Of a stretch of 64,000 bases of DNA, positions 26,701-41,700 are shown piece after piece. Position 1 is the stretch's first letter. Every line of letters starts with the position of its first letter. A program made the position numbers and the translations under genes. Source of the DNA: Cardiocondyla obscurior (lineage: Eukaryota > Arthropoda > Insecta > Hymenoptera > Formicidae); NCBI RefSeq assembly GCF_019399895.1, contig NC_091864.1:7542001-7606000 (forward strand). Reading direction: 5' to 3'. Under the pieces are notes generated by a model. That model saw only the letters and a program-made list of their open reading frames with translations. It did no database searches and was not told where the DNA came from.

Positions 26701-29700
26701 CGAGAATTCCTTAATGAGATAGAGCATGCAGAATGTCTTTATGGACCCGAGATAGATTGCGTTCGATGACTCGCGAAAACACATCGGCGGTGAGAATAGA
26801 ATTGAGTTCTAGCCGCGGATAAAGATGCAACGGACAGATGGATGATAGAGATACTGAGACGGACGGTGAAATAAATATCCGTGAATTTATCGCAAACACG
26901 GATGGTGATTTCTGCAATTCGGCGAAGCGTAGACATTTATTTACAGTCAGTAATTGAAGTAATTAAAAGAAAAAAAAAAAATTTGCACACCTCTCTATAT
27001 TGTCAAAGAGTCGAAAACGCTACGACGTTACATTTACACGATCGCAATTCAATCTTTACAAATATATATCCTAAATGAATTAAGGGTTAAAGCTAGAATA
27101 TTAAAATTTAACATTTTTATTGCACTTTCTTCGTAAAATTTTCTTTTTTTTTTATAACACATACATATGTATATGCCTGTAGATTTTAACTCTATTTTAA
27201 TTCTAACGTGGCTAACGAAAGGGCAAACAATCGCTAATTGTGTGCAATGCTAAAAATTCGATTTATATATATATATGTGTTTATATAAAAACATAAAGTT
27301 GTATGATACAATATTTGCAATATATAAGTGTATGATACGTGAGTGCTATGAGATAATCGTGACATGTTCGATGACCGTGCATTAATCTACCTCAAAGTTA
27401 ATAAGTCATCTTTCTGTTTTTTTTTCTTTTTTTTTTTTCTCTCTCAAAATAAATCCCTCTCCTGAATGTTAGAACGTGATATTTAATGACTCGTATAAAT
27501 CAACCAGTCCCAGTGGATTGTTTGTGCAATGATTATGCTCGTGCTAGTGTGAGTACTCGAAGCGGAAAGTGTGCTCTGCTTTAATGCGCCGATAAATCGC
27601 TAAGTGAGACCAAAATTGATTGAAGCTAATGGTTAACGCAATTTAAAAGATGCATCTCGTACGACGGTCGTTACACTTTGGTTACTTGCTAAAGAAGGAA
27701 AAGAAAGAAAAAGAAAGTATATAAATTGGGTCGGCAAATAGAAAAACGGTCTCTTATTATGAAACAAAGGGCGGGCAGATTAACGCAGGCGGTTTGCATC
27801 AATATGATTAAGTACGAAATCGCTCGGCGGGGTGGCGACGATCGAGCCGGTCCACGATGGCGGTGCAACTGCCTCGGAATCCTCAGGCAACTTCGTAGGG
27901 AGCACCTTTTAAGCACAGAAAATTACCTCACGTAATTTCTCGTGAAGGGAAGCATTAACGCATGTTCGACTTGCTTACCGTTTCATTTGGAAATTTTCGT
28001 AGTGAGTTTTTTTTTTTTTGTACTTAGATTTATTCAGACTTATTTCACTTATATCTTATATCACTAAACTATGCGAAGAGAATTTTCACGTACAGTAGAA
28101 TGGCGTGGCACAGTATCGTGTACGCATGATACATAAAGGATGTACAAAACACTGATATTTCATATTGAAGTGATGCCAATTCGGGTATAATATTCACATA
28201 TTGCGTGTATAAAGTATATGCGTGCATGTTACAGCTAAAACCGTAAAGTCGCAATGTCGTTTTAATCATTTCTAGGGAACTATTTCCTCGGTAAGTATGG
28301 CGTATATTTAAAATTGTGAGGCGAGAAGTCACGGAATCGTGAAAACGAGAGGTGCCGTGCCGACGCAAAGTTTCGCCGCTAAAGCGTAAAATTGAAGCTG
28401 GCGAGTTAATATAAATCGTCGCTCTCGCGTTAATTGAGCAATGAAAGACGCGCGTCTCTCCCCGGTGGCGTTCTCTCATAAAATTTTCTCCAAAATCCTT
28501 AAAAGTCTTACCTCTATCGGTGTCGAGGCTGTGGTCGATGACGTTGTGATTGACGGTACTACGGATTGGCCCACGGACGGTTTTCTTACTAACAATTCCG
28601 CTCCTTTGTACCTCGCGCTAAATCTCGGCGGTGAACCGTTAGGCGTTATTCTGGCTGGCGAATTCTATTAAAAAAAAAAGAAAAAAAAAATTATTAATTG
28701 TAACATATTTCCTTCGAAGGTTCAAAAATCATAATTAAAACAATCTCAACGAATAATACACGTAATTAAAATAATAAGAATTAATTTAAATTACTCAGGC
28801 ATCAATTTTTTTTTTTTACGGTAAAGAAAAAAAAATTTATTTAATTCTACTCACCGCGGTGTTCACGTTAGAGTAAGCTCCAGAGAAGATGGGCGTCTTC
28901 TCGCCCAGGTTATTCAAAAGCGGTGCCACGGTACTCCGGAGCTGCTCCAGCAAATTGGTAGTGTTCGCTTTGAAATATGTGCTCCGCGTGGGGTTGAAAA
29001 CGTTGGTGTTGCCGCTGCTACCGTTGCTACTCTCGACGACGCCGGACGTCGGCGAGGTCGTGTCGTTCGCGACCTGTACGTTGACGAAGGGCTCGGAGGG
29101 CGAGGGCACCCCCGGCGTGACCTGGGCGCTGTACTTGACCGGTTTCGGCGTGATGGTCACGCCGGCGGTCGACACCTCGGAGTGTCTCCTATAAGTCGAC
29201 GTTCGCGGCCGAAAATCGCGCCTCTTCGTCTGCGCGGGCGTCGCCTCCGTACTGGACGCTTTCGGCACGGCGTCGTACGGCGTAAAGACGCCGGTCTTCT
29301 TCCGAATGTACCTACTTGTAGGCCCGACGGTCACCGACGTTACCATAGACACCGCGACTTCCGGCGGCTGCTGCGGCTTCGTGTACCGCGGCCGTACGCT
29401 GCTTCTCCCTTCGCTCGGAATCGTGGTCCTTTCGCCGTCGTCTAGCGAATTGAACTCCTTCCCGTCGGGAACGTAAACCGGATACACCTTGTCGGCTCTC
29501 GTCGGCGACAGCGTGGACAACTGAAACGTACTACCTGGCGTGGTGACGGTCGGTGGCAGGGTCACTTCCTGAAAGAACTCCGTGGGGCGGACCTTCGGCT
29601 CCGCCGCCGCATCCGCGATCGACGCCACGGTGATTGTTTCGATGTACTTGTCTAGCTTTTGCGGCTCGATGGTCGTAGGGATACTGTTCTCCTCCAAGGG

Positions 29701-32700
29701 CTTCACCGTGTTCGGTAAAGTCGACGTCTCCTCTCGCGACGCAGCGGTTGTCGGAAATCGGACTCTCGTCGCGTCGGTCGCTTTTTCCCCGAGGATCCCG
29801 TCGCGATGCGAGACCGTGATTAGACGAGGCACAGCGAACTCTGTTACGCTCCTCGCCGACGTTTCCTCAATCGCTCTTTCAGAAGTCACTCGGCTTTTCT
29901 TAGTCGTGGCGATAAACGGCCTGAGCGGGGCCTCGGCGTTCCGGTCCTTCGGCAGTTTCCTAGTCTCCAAAAGCTTCCACCTACCCTTCACCGTCGGCTT
30001 TTCCTTCGTTAAACTCACGGTCGTTGAGTTCCTGTGAGTGGTGCGAGCGCCGATCAGCTTGCTAGTCGCCTTCGTCGTTTTCTCTACGTTCCTGCTCTCG
30101 CTGACCGTCGATACCTCCTTCGCTCTCGACTTCGATTCGGAATAACCATCCGTTGTCACGTCAAAGTCGTTCTCGTCAACGTTCAGCTCGGGCTTTATCA
30201 GTCTCCTCGCTAACTCCAGTTTCATCTTCGACCTTTCGGAGAACAGACTCGCCAGGCTCGGCTTCGTCGCCTGAAAAGGTCGTTCAAAAGGCTCGGTTTT
30301 AAGTACGCGACGGAAATCGCCAAGCGTTCGTAAGCAACCTGCCAAAAGCTCGGAGGTAGGTTCTGTTAGTACGGCGACACCACGTACAAGGCGCTCGTCC
30401 TCCTCGAAGCGAGACGTTTTCAAGATCGCGATAAAAAAAACTCACTGTAGACACTATTTCGTTCGGCACGTTAACGGCTAAGTATATCGATCGTTTAAGG
30501 AGCGCTAAAAATCACCCTGTCGATTTAAGGGGAGAATAGAAGCCGGGCAAACTCAAGGAAGAAGACGGTCCACGAAACCAGCCGGCTAACGACAGACACG
30601 AGCCAAGATTTCGTTGGCACGGACTGAAAGTTTAATCGTAAAATTTTTTTCATCAGACCACGACCTAATTAAGAATAACTTTACACCCCGCCAGACAATG
30701 TAGTGCAATATAGAATGTACAATACAAAATAATGGAACGTGAATAATTAATATTAAGTGCGTGATATTTAGCGAATTATTAGATGTTCGATAGTCGTAAT
30801 TACTGATATAGATTTTTTTTTTTTTTAGAAAAAAATACAAGCTATCTTTCTACGTCATATTCTCAATTACAAATCTACATCTATGCTTTATATACAATAT
30901 TTACAAATAAATATTTATATTAAACGTTAATTCAGACTGGTGTAATTAAACACGTAATTAAAAAAAAAAAAAAGAAAAAAATTTTAATATAAAATATAAT
31001 ATATCGTATTTAAATGTATTAATAATTTTAGAGACCCGAAGCGTTACGCGGCGGCACTTTAAACGCATTTTAATTTTGCAAAAATCCGCTAAAGATATCT
31101 GGTCTATTTAGCACTACAGTTAGCAAATGCAAATAATAACCCTCCGGCATCGAGAAGCGCATCAAATCAAGTTCAATTATCCGTTTGAATAATAACGCGG
31201 CTATTACTCGATTTGCTTCAACGACCTACCTACGAATGCACTTTCTCTTTTGAACTATAACAGACAACGTAAGAAGAAAGAGACAGGTTGATTATATCAA
31301 AACCAGTTTGCAAAATCGCGAAACTAATTCACTCATTGCGCGATAATGGACATCTATTCATCTCCCGTTCCTTGATCGTCTTATTAAAGGTGCTTGAAAG
31401 TAAAACTAGGATTACTGGGATCGTAAATCGGACTAGATCGGCGGAGGACGCTAAAAGATTTATCAGGCTTCGCGACCTTTTCACAACCGACGTATCTTGA
31501 GAAAACTTCTCGTCGAGGACTCACCATCCCTTGCGCCACGACACCATTTAAATCCAGTCTCGTTTGGATGTTCACTTGACGCGACCGCGTTCTTTAAGCT
31601 CCGGCAAACGCTTTCCGGCGGAAGCTTTTCGGAGAGCGGGTTCTCCAAAATCGCGACTGCTCAGGTCACGCTTCTACCATCACCGACCACCACGTAAAAA
31701 AAATAATGTTAACCACGCATCATTGTCCAGCTTTGATTGGGTCTTGATAATGCGTTTGTAGCAACCAATATACCGCTCCTTATTTCATACACAAATCCCG
31801 CACGCAGCGATCGCGAGGGATCGTTCGACGGCGAACAGTCGCGAGGAACGATCTCTCATCGCGATGCGCTTTATTTTGCGATAGAATAAAATCAGATGTA
31901 AGCTTTTTCTTTTTTTAATTCTTTTGTCGAAGACTGGAAAGAAACCGTGATGCTTAGTGTTATGTTAAAATTATAAAATTATAAATTATAAATTTTAACA
32001 TAGCCTTATGTTAAAATTTAAAAATAAATTAAAAAATTAAAAAATAAAAATTAAAACGCAATTGTTAAAAAAAAAAGAAAAAAAATTACAGTCAAAAATA
32101 AAAACACAATTGGTATACAGTTCCCATGAATAAATTCCGGAAGTTGAAGGGACTCTGAGGGACGCGGCTCCGAGGAGGTCTCGGAGCCGCGGACGAGGGA
32201 ACGTACGGGAATGACAAAAGCGATTTCTCAGCCTACGGATCTCAGCCAAGTATTTTGTTATAAATTAGTATGCGTAGCACTCCCAAAACTGTCGGTTAAA
32301 TTAGTGGCCAAACTGCCGCTGCGTTCTTACTTGTCGCGTATCTGGGTCGGGTGTCGAAGTAGTTAGGGGGTTCGTAAGAGGAGAGACGTGCAAGATTACG
32401 TCTGTCGTGGACTCATTCTCCACTGTATATTCGGATGCATGCATCGTTTTCGTGCTGGACCGTGTATGCCGTTTGAATGTATGTTCCTCGGGACGTTCCT
32501 ACGTGGGGAATTTTTCAAGCTTTATAGAATTACGTACGTACAAGAAATAGCATACGTCGGGAAGAGTTCGTCACCGTATTAATTAATTAATTAATCGTAC
32601 TTTTTACCGTGCTTCTACCATTTTCACTTCCCATGTTTATTTATCAAACATGCTATTTAATGAAGACCGTCTAATAAAAAGTCAAGGGCTACTTCTCCAT

Positions 32701-35700
32701 GCTAAAAATACAACACTTTCAATCCCTGAGAATTCAACCGTCGAAGGATTTAATTCGGCAAAGGGCTCAAGAAAAAAAAAGTAGGATGTTACAAATCGTT
32801 AATACGTTATAAGTTAAATTAAATTAATAATTTTTAGTCCATTTAGTTGTTGATTAAAAAATCTATATGCTGACTTACTTGCACGCTGGTCCTAGTCGTG
32901 CTTTTTCCTCCGGTAGGTTTCAAATTAGAATTTTTCTGAAAGTATTCTTTAACTGAGTGCATCATAAAATAGCGTTCGCTATTAACGTCTTCAACAGCGT
33001 TATAATGGTAATTAACGCATTGATAAAAAATAAAGCTTTCGTGATAAAAAGTTAAATCGTCTCAACGACGTGAAATTGCGGAAAAGTTTTGTTTGTCACA
33101 AAAATTTCAAGTTTCTGCGCTTAATATATTTCTCTTATATTATAATAATTAAAAAAAACACAGAATTTTCGTAACTTTTTAGTAAAATTTAACATTTTAA
33201 TAATAAGCATAAAAAATGTTTTTTTTTCTTTTTTTTTCTTCTTATTTTAATAAAGATTTGAAGACTAAAAAATTTTCTTAACTTTGAGAAGAATTGAGAC
33301 AACAAATAAAAAGCAATATAGACAAAGTAAAAGCGATTCATCGAATGTAAGAATTGTGTACTCACCAATTGAGATAGCCTAGCTCGGAACGCAGGAGGAT
33401 AGTTGTCGCTTTCAACGTCCGTTCCCTTGGGTAGACCAAAGCCTTCGGATTTGTTGAAGCTTTTGCTACCCCTCGTAGTGCCCTTCGCCGACGATATAGT
33501 GTTGCTCTCGTCTTTCGCCTTCGGCCTCTTGGTACCTCTCCGTCCACTCTTCGTGTTGTTTAAAGGCGCTTCGGTGCTCCTGGCGTCGTTGGTTTGCACA
33601 ATTTCGTTGGTTTGGTCCCGGTCCACCGGCACGGACGCGGTGGTCGCCGAAGTAGCGTCGTTGATGTGACCAGGTCGACGTTTAAGGGTCCACCCGGGAT
33701 TGCCGCGTAACTGCGTCTCGCTTCTGGCCGTGGTGGTTCTCGAATCCGCAACGAGCGAAGCCGACGCCTCGGTCGAGGTTTTCCGGCCGCGAAAACCTAG
33801 ACCGTGGTTAAAGAAATCTTCTTTCGGCGGTTTCTTCCCTCGTGAACTTTCGCCTCTGTCTCGTCCCTTGTTGCGCGAAACTCGCTCGGTTGAGGAAGAC
33901 GTTCGGGGAGTCGTCGACGGTCTAATCGTCGTAGGGTTGAATGTGGTGGTCTCCACGTTCGCGAAAGGTACAGTCGTGGCTTCGGTGACGGTCGCTTTTG
34001 GAATATAAGCAGTAGTAATTTCTGAAAAAAGAAAAAAAAAATTAAAAAACTAAAATATCGTTAAAACGTATATATTTTTACATAAATTTTTTTTCTTTTA
34101 ACTCGTCATTAAGTAATCGTTAATGTAATAGTTAAGCAATCACGATGATCTTAATAAATGAGACCAGCCTCGCCTTGAGACAGATTGTTAATTTATTAAT
34201 AAGATTAATTACTGTTTCAAAGACTAAATTACCGAGATTGCTGGTGGGCGTGCGTGACCGACTTCTAGATTGCGCCCGAGCGTCTTGTTGCCCGTCTACC
34301 TTGGCTTCCGTAGTTTTCGACCTGGACTCTTTAGACTTTCGCTTTCCCTCGGATGTCCGTCTGTCGTCACGTCGCGCTTCCGTTCGCCTATTCGCACTCG
34401 TCTCAAAATCAGCGTCCGCATTTTTCTGCCTGCCGCTTCTCGCTTCCGCCGGAACCGCGTCTTTCGATTTCTGCGCCGTGCGGCCTCTCGAAGTGGCGCT
34501 TTTCGCGTTAGATCTGTGCCTGGAACCGGACGATCTGCCCGTTTCCTCGGTTCTGCTGGCTTTGCTTGTACCTCGGCGGGACGTAATCGAGGTCTCGGAA
34601 TTAGGGTCCCTCGTCTTCGATCTGTTGCGGGACTTCGATCGATCGGAGTTTCTCCCTTTTTTCGCGCTGGATCGCGAAATGTCGTTGCTCTCCGGCTTTT
34701 CTTTCGCCGATCTCGAGGCTTGTCTCGAGGGCACAGCCGAGAGGAAATTCACGTCCTCGCTATTTCCGACCGTGAGAGGCACGTCCACTCTCACACTCTC
34801 CGAACCCGACAGCAGAATATCTTTCGCCTCGTCTCCGACGCTGCTAGAATTATTCGCGCTCTTCACGTCTACCTTTTTTAACTCTTTCTCCGTGGCAGTC
34901 TCAATTTTCGCGTGTCCCGATTGGATTTCCTCTTTGGCCGGCTCGTTACTCAGGCTCTCCGCTTTTTCCGCGCTTCTGTTTTCCGGGGGACCTTCGGACG
35001 GGCTCGCGTCGCTTTTCGATTCTCTTCCGTTAGTCGCGTAAATCTTCCTTCCCGTTCTCGATCTCAAAAACTCGGGCGGTCTCGTGGCCGTATCGTGATT
35101 CAGTTTCGCGTTGTCCACCCAAACGGGAGACGCGTCCGAAGAGCTCCTTCGGGAAGCCGTCGGTCGCTTTGGTGGCTCAAACTTGCGTTCTTTAATTTCG
35201 TGCGCATCTCTGGCTCGTTCTTCTTTAGGCGGCTGCGTTGAAAACGACTTTTGACGGCGTCGCGAATTTTCACCGTTGCCGTTGTTACTGTTCGAATTTC
35301 GTGAAACTGTCCGTGACGTGGTGACAAAGCTATCTGCCGTCTGCTTCGGTTTCGATCGCGTCCTAATGGAATCCTCGCCGGCGGGATGCGCCTCGTGCTT
35401 TTCCAAGGTGGAAACTTCCGAGCGGGAATTCTTAATTCGCGGCTGCCGTGTTTCTAAAGTAGGAAGATCGCTCGATTCTGTCGTCGACCTGGAATTGTAT
35501 CGCGTGGCACCGCGACCGTGCGGTCTTTGTCCATCCGTCTGAAATAATTGCCGGTGTTAATTAGAGTATAATTATTTAGTTGTATTTTTTTTATCTTCGC
35601 CGCTTCGTTAAAGAAATAATAATATACCGTTAACTGCTCCTCTGTTATCTTCGTTATTAAAGAAAGGAACTTTGTAGAGTGTTCGAAAAACTCAAATGTT

Positions 35701-38700
35701 CGGAAAGTCAAAGCGATTTCGATTACTTAAAAAAAAAAATATCTATCCCGATTAATATCTATAATTATCGTCGATAATCAGCACGCTTCTTCACGTCGGC
35801 CGAGTAATTGGCAAGCAGTGGTAAATGCGAAGTAAAAGGCGTACGAACTTTCATAGGAACGGATCGCTGCAGATGTTCCAGCTGGGATACTTAGAAAGTA
35901 TACGAAACCGTCGCCCGGGGACGTTTCTCATTTATGCGAATCGATAAACGATCGATCAATGGCTACGATTGTTTGATTAGCGGTTAGAAAAGTAGCGATA
36001 CGAGTGGAGATCCAGGTGCGCGTTAGTCAGATTACGTGAATTCACCCTCATCTTGCCTAATCGAGCGAGTTTGATCGGCGACGTCCATTTAACGCCGCGC
36101 ATCTGGGAAACGCGAAAAATCGATCGATCAAAAGACTATCGCTGAAAGAAAAAAAAAAAATATCCTGGCGACGTGCGACGGCCTGATTGCACAGATTCCA
36201 TACCTGACGAAAGCGCGGACAGGCACCAATTATGCAATTAAGAGAACTCTTCTGGAGTCCGGATCAACGCAAACGGTAATGACTAGTCGCAACCAGGTCG
36301 GCTGATCAGACGTCGCTGACGATATTGTCCGATAAACGCGATTAATCGCGGTTTCGAGTCGACAAACCGATCTTACTCGTCGCGGATTATACCTTCGTCG
36401 TTGACGTTAATAGGCGGTATTAAGACCTTCGTGACTACGCTGACCTGGCACTCGGAAGAAAACGGCCATGGCGTGCACGCTTCTCGTTTGTAAATTTTTT
36501 ATCCTTCCTCTTCGCAGTTGCGGCAAACCGTTTTCCATATCAGAGGCTCGTAAGGAAATTTAAATAAGCGGCTTGACTCTCTCAATTCACTTTTTCAAGC
36601 GATCGCCGCATTTTCGTGTCAAATTAATTTCCCGAAGAAAGGATTTTTCTTTATCATCCGCGCAGATAAACGTATCTCGCACTTTGATATGGAAAACTTT
36701 GCGCGCGGCTTGTGATACGTAAATGTATATCCGACTTTTATTTCTATTTGTTGAAGCCTTTTAGTCGTTGATACTGAAAGTAAAAGTCAGCGTGTAACGT
36801 CACGCCGTGTTATTCTGCAAGGTGTACCGCTAAAAGCAAGCTGATCTAGTCGATCAGATCTACGTAATCGGAACGCAAGAAATTGGAGGACAATGTACTT
36901 TCCGAAAGCAAATTTCAATGACGCGAACGAAAGATCGCCGGATTAGCGGCCCGGGGCATCTCTTAAAAAGCACCGAAGGTAACAGAATTTCGAGAATCGT
37001 TTCTTTCTTACTTTTTTTTTTCTTCAGTAATTATTAAAATTAAAATTAAAATAATTAAAAGTAAAATGTGTGACATCATTCTTCATAACGACCGACCGAA
37101 GAAACGTTCGGCGGAATTTACGAAAGAAAGAAAGAAAGAAGGAAACGGCACCGAGGAAAGTTCCGGGATTTGCAAGAAAAAGAAAAAAAAGAAAAAAAAA
37201 TGAAGTAACTCAAACCGCGAAGGAAAGTCGAATAAGCGCGCGTAGAAATCGACGAGATTTTCGGAATCGCCTGAGTGCCCGGCGGTGATTACGAAATCGA
37301 TGTACGCCGCGCAAATATCGGAAAAGTTCTTTAGACAGGTGAGAGGCTTGGGTGCGCGAAGGTGGACTGCTTCCACGCCGTCGAGTCAAAGAGGGTCGTC
37401 TACGTTCGGGCGCATTGTCCTTGCCACGTATCCCGGCAGAACTTGCATCGGTAATATTATATTCAACCCGTTTAATTCGCCACGCGACCTTCCGCACCTT
37501 CTGACGTATTCTTGCGAAAAGTTGTTACTCGGTCAATCCTTTTTTTTTTCCTCTCTTTTTCCTTCCACTCGCGCGTACTTCGTTCACCGGCTATATAATT
37601 TGCAGCTTCCTGCTCATTTCGCACGTACTTAACTCCAAATGGATCTATTAGCGTCTGCGGTAAAAGCAACGCAAAGTACAGGCAATAGGAAACAATTAGA
37701 AAATTCAGGTCATTCTCTATGCGCGGAATTAATTACTTTTAAAATAAACAAGCGACAATACTCCGAATAAGCTTCACGCGCGGTGCCGCAATATTGTTTT
37801 AAAAAATGAAAGAAAATAAAGGACTTCCTACGGTGTAAATGTAATTAAAATAGAAGGCTAGAGTGTCTGGAATTTTTTAACGAGATAAATATCGGGCGTA
37901 TGTAAATATATATCGGAGGTTTTGAAGGTGTTCGTTTTTTTTTAATGCAAATTATTATCTTATTTAGCGCTTTCGTATCACGCACCGCGTAACGAAAGTG
38001 TACATAAGCGCGGCCTAAAAAAGAACTGGTCCGAACGGGCCAATTTTCAAGGTGTGGTCCGCCGTATGGACCCCAGGTGAAACAGTTTTTACGACGGAGT
38101 TTACTTAAGGACTTTGTTTTACTTTCACTCATACTTTAATTCTTCGTATACCGCTGAATCGCAGAGAATACACCGCGCAAATATATTGCATAAAAATATT
38201 TAAAAAAATAAAAAAGAGTAAAAAGTTTACGCGTTAGAATTCCTATTCTTTGATATAAAATAAAATAAAAAAAATAATTAAAATAAAAATAAAAAAAGGT
38301 TCTACGCGAGGATCTATTTATACGTAATCCTATATTAAACTGCGATGAAGAAAAGACTGCGCGATTTACTGAATTAATTTCACTGCTTAATTTATGTTAA
38401 GGCGATAAGCGCGATATTAAATATTAAATATCCGCGTACTGAATTATTTCGCGCTAAACGCGATATGTCGAGCGTCGAAGAGATTTCTGCACGTGAATCA
38501 CTTGAAATGCAACAATCTCGGCGACGGCTCGAACGTTGCAATGAAAAGCAACTTTTCCCGTTAACAGGCTAAAGTCAGGCTCGAAGGACACTTGCGGCAG
38601 CGTACGCAAATGTTACAAAGTTAAGTGCAGAGCAAACGACTTGCGTTATTGAGATTTATACCGTCTTTAGACTTTTGGCCTTTCGAGATAATTACAATTG

Positions 38701-41700
38701 CGCGGTGTCTCGAATTAATGTGAGAGAAATTAATTCGTGTCGTGATTTAAGCGACATTTGAAAAATTGGCCTCGATTTTATGTACACTCGTCTGTGAAAT
38801 GCGGAAACCGCTATTAATCTAAAAAAGAGAAAGCGGATCCTCTCGCGGGTCCACAGCCTTTCCAAAAAATTAAATATTAAACGCGTCAAAATGATCCCGG
38901 ACAGCTTATAAATTACATTGGACAAACGTCAAAAGTGCGAAAACGGTATTTTATTATTTTTTTTTTCCTTTTTTCTTTTAACGTGAAAAGCGAGTTGGCA
39001 TTCGAGTTCTTTGTGAAAAAGACGAGAAGAAACGAGAGAAAGCTGCATAATACTACCGGAACTTTTTGGAAAATAAATATACATCGCAATTGACTTGATA
39101 AGAATTTAATTTCACGCTGAGAAAAGGTGTAACTTAATTGTATCTTATTGTTATCACGATATCTAAAGCTAGCAGAATTATGTTAACCTCTCGAATGCGT
39201 TTTTATCTCTGTTTTGCTTGAATGGGCTTTCCATTCAGCTCGAAGTTCCGTAATAAGACGTACTGGCGCGAGAAAAAAAAAAAAGAAACAAGAAAAAAAT
39301 TTTGATCTCATTAAACGGGTTAAAGTTAAACTCGTAGCTCCGCGTTGCGTAAAAGATTAACGCTGCGCAATCACGAAAGAAGAGTCTCGAGGTGAGAAGC
39401 CTAAACCCTGATTCTGCACGATAAAGCGCAACGAATCGCCGCGTTTCAACAAAATTATTAACGAAAGGCAAACTTCTCGGCATAGAATTTATCTGCCGTT
39501 CGCATTTACCGCGTTTACGCACGTTCGCGCATCGTGAATAATTTCAAATCTCGCCGTATCGCAGGAAGATGTTTCGCATCTTAGCGAGATGCGATTTTCC
39601 CTCGCGTTACTTATCGCGTTATTAAATCTGCCGCGAACAATAAATGCTACTTCTTGCAATTAATTCAGATTGAAACGGAGCCGAGTCGTTATCCCGACGT
39701 AACAGGTGGGGGACGTAATGAGAAAAACGCAGCTCTGCGATTTTACCGCCAGCTATTTACAATTGATTGCAGGCTCCCAGACACTTTGTGTAAGTGGGTC
39801 ATTACTGACAACAAACCAACGCGCGCGTCGAACGCATTATCTCCTGGCGTAAAGATATTAATATGCAAAAAAAGAAAAAAAATTAAACGTAAATATAAAT
39901 TAATAAAATTAAAAAAAAATTAAATTTTATTACATTACGATTCAAGTATATATTAATATTATTAAACATCACGTATCTTACGTATGCTTCCAATATATCT
40001 TCGAATATTCGTTCGCATATATTCTTATGATATTTAAATTTAATTCAACACCAAAGTCCGCTGGCCTCTCTAATAACTCTTTCGTCCCGCTTTGCGGCCA
40101 GGCCGCGACGTAAATTAACGCGCGCACCGTAGTTGACGATCGAATCGAAACGCGATCGCGACGCGCGAAATATCGCTAAATAAATCAGGAAGTCTGACGA
40201 AGCAAACGGTGCAGAAGAAGCGCTTTCTCCGATGGAAAACTCGATTTAGATCGCGCTCGTGCGCGCTTGTGCAACGCGCCACATCCGTCCGCGTGCGTGC
40301 ATTTGCCGGCGAGCGTGTTCGAGAGCGCGTACGCGCAATAAAGCATCGCATAAGAGCGCATTTAGCCCGCGGTAGGTCGGTTCCAAGTCCGTGGTCTGCC
40401 AGCGTAGAACCCAAGCCACGTGCGCAATTCCCGCGGCGCGTTTCGCGATCGAACGAAAACGGCGATCGTGCGAAATGTCGATTGCAAGCAAACGCAACAA
40501 ATTACAAAGGGGGGAAACACAAAAAGAAAAAAAGAAAAAAAAGGCGCCTCACGCGCGCGGCTTTGACGCGCGTAACGTGCGTTTGTTGGATACCAACGTA
40601 ACGTTTTACGAGGGCGTATTGCGCAACGTACGTTTCTAATTAGAGACTTTGCGCGAGTTGGACGAAGGCAGGAAAGTCCCGTTTGCGATTTATACATCAA
40701 TCGATTGATACATTAACTCAAGCGCTTTTATCCGGAGACAGGAAACCGTGCGGCAAGCTCGGATAAACTTTAATTCCCCGACTGATTTGAATACTTTCGC
40801 TCGTTTGTAAGGTTTAACGTGGCTCGGCGTTTCTCGGCTTGATTAATTGCAAGATGTAGCATTTATAGAACGCGGATCCTTATCAATATGTATATATAAA
40901 CGGAAGAGCTTCCTCGTGTATTTAATATTAATATTGTGAAAATCGATTGGAAACTTTTGTGTTTCGAGTCTGGCCGTCGCAATAAATCCGATCGGCGTCG
41001 TAATTTTATTAGCGTTATCGCAATTACTTCGTAATCGTCATGCTTAATTCAAAAGTGCTCCATTAAACTACATTCTTGAGAACGTTAACGGTAAGGACGT
41101 TATGTTCGTGGAGAAAGAGACGTCCGCCTTGAACCGCGCGCCGATTTCAATCGGAACGATTTGCAAACCGCGAGATGTTCATATCGTTACGTAGATTATC
41201 CGTTATTATGACGAAACGAGGGACGTCGGGGACTTTGCAAGAGACCGCTTATACAACGATAGAAAAAAAAAAGGAAAAAAAAAAAACGTCTCGGAATAAG
41301 AACTGTCGTTTGCGCAACGCGTTATTAAATCGATAAGAAAATCATCTTGTTCTTGCCGTTGCTGAATTGTGATCGTCGGCAGAAACAGAGGAATAATTGT
41401 TAACGTTGATTAATTTTTTTTTTTTTTAATTAATCGCGGTTTTACTTAATCCGCGAAAGTAGTTTAACGATCAAAATTGGATTCTAATAATGTTTCCTTT
41501 TTTTCTTCTTCTTTTAATTATCGTCAATTAAGGGCACGAAACAGGGACGCTCTATACTCGGCGTATTTTTTTATTTGCAATATATTTAGCGTCGCGAAAA
41601 CGGAACGCGGGAAGGTGATTTTGACCACGCGGTATATAACGTTCGCTAAAAGCGAACGGCGCACGACTAGGCGTGGTTCATGCAAACTTGCGATCTCTTT

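Noticed and set aside
31524..31575. Possible extra mucin exon VNIQTRLDLNGVVAQGM before a gtgagt donor
   Set aside because: The only acceptor-like AG in front would start the exon with TGA in the required phase 0, and the neighbouring exons already join in frame without it.
40115..40700. Overlapping Arg-rich open frames on both strands
   Set aside because: They result from a CpG-rich patch inside intron 1 of the mucin-like gene; no splice site, domain or start context supports any of them.
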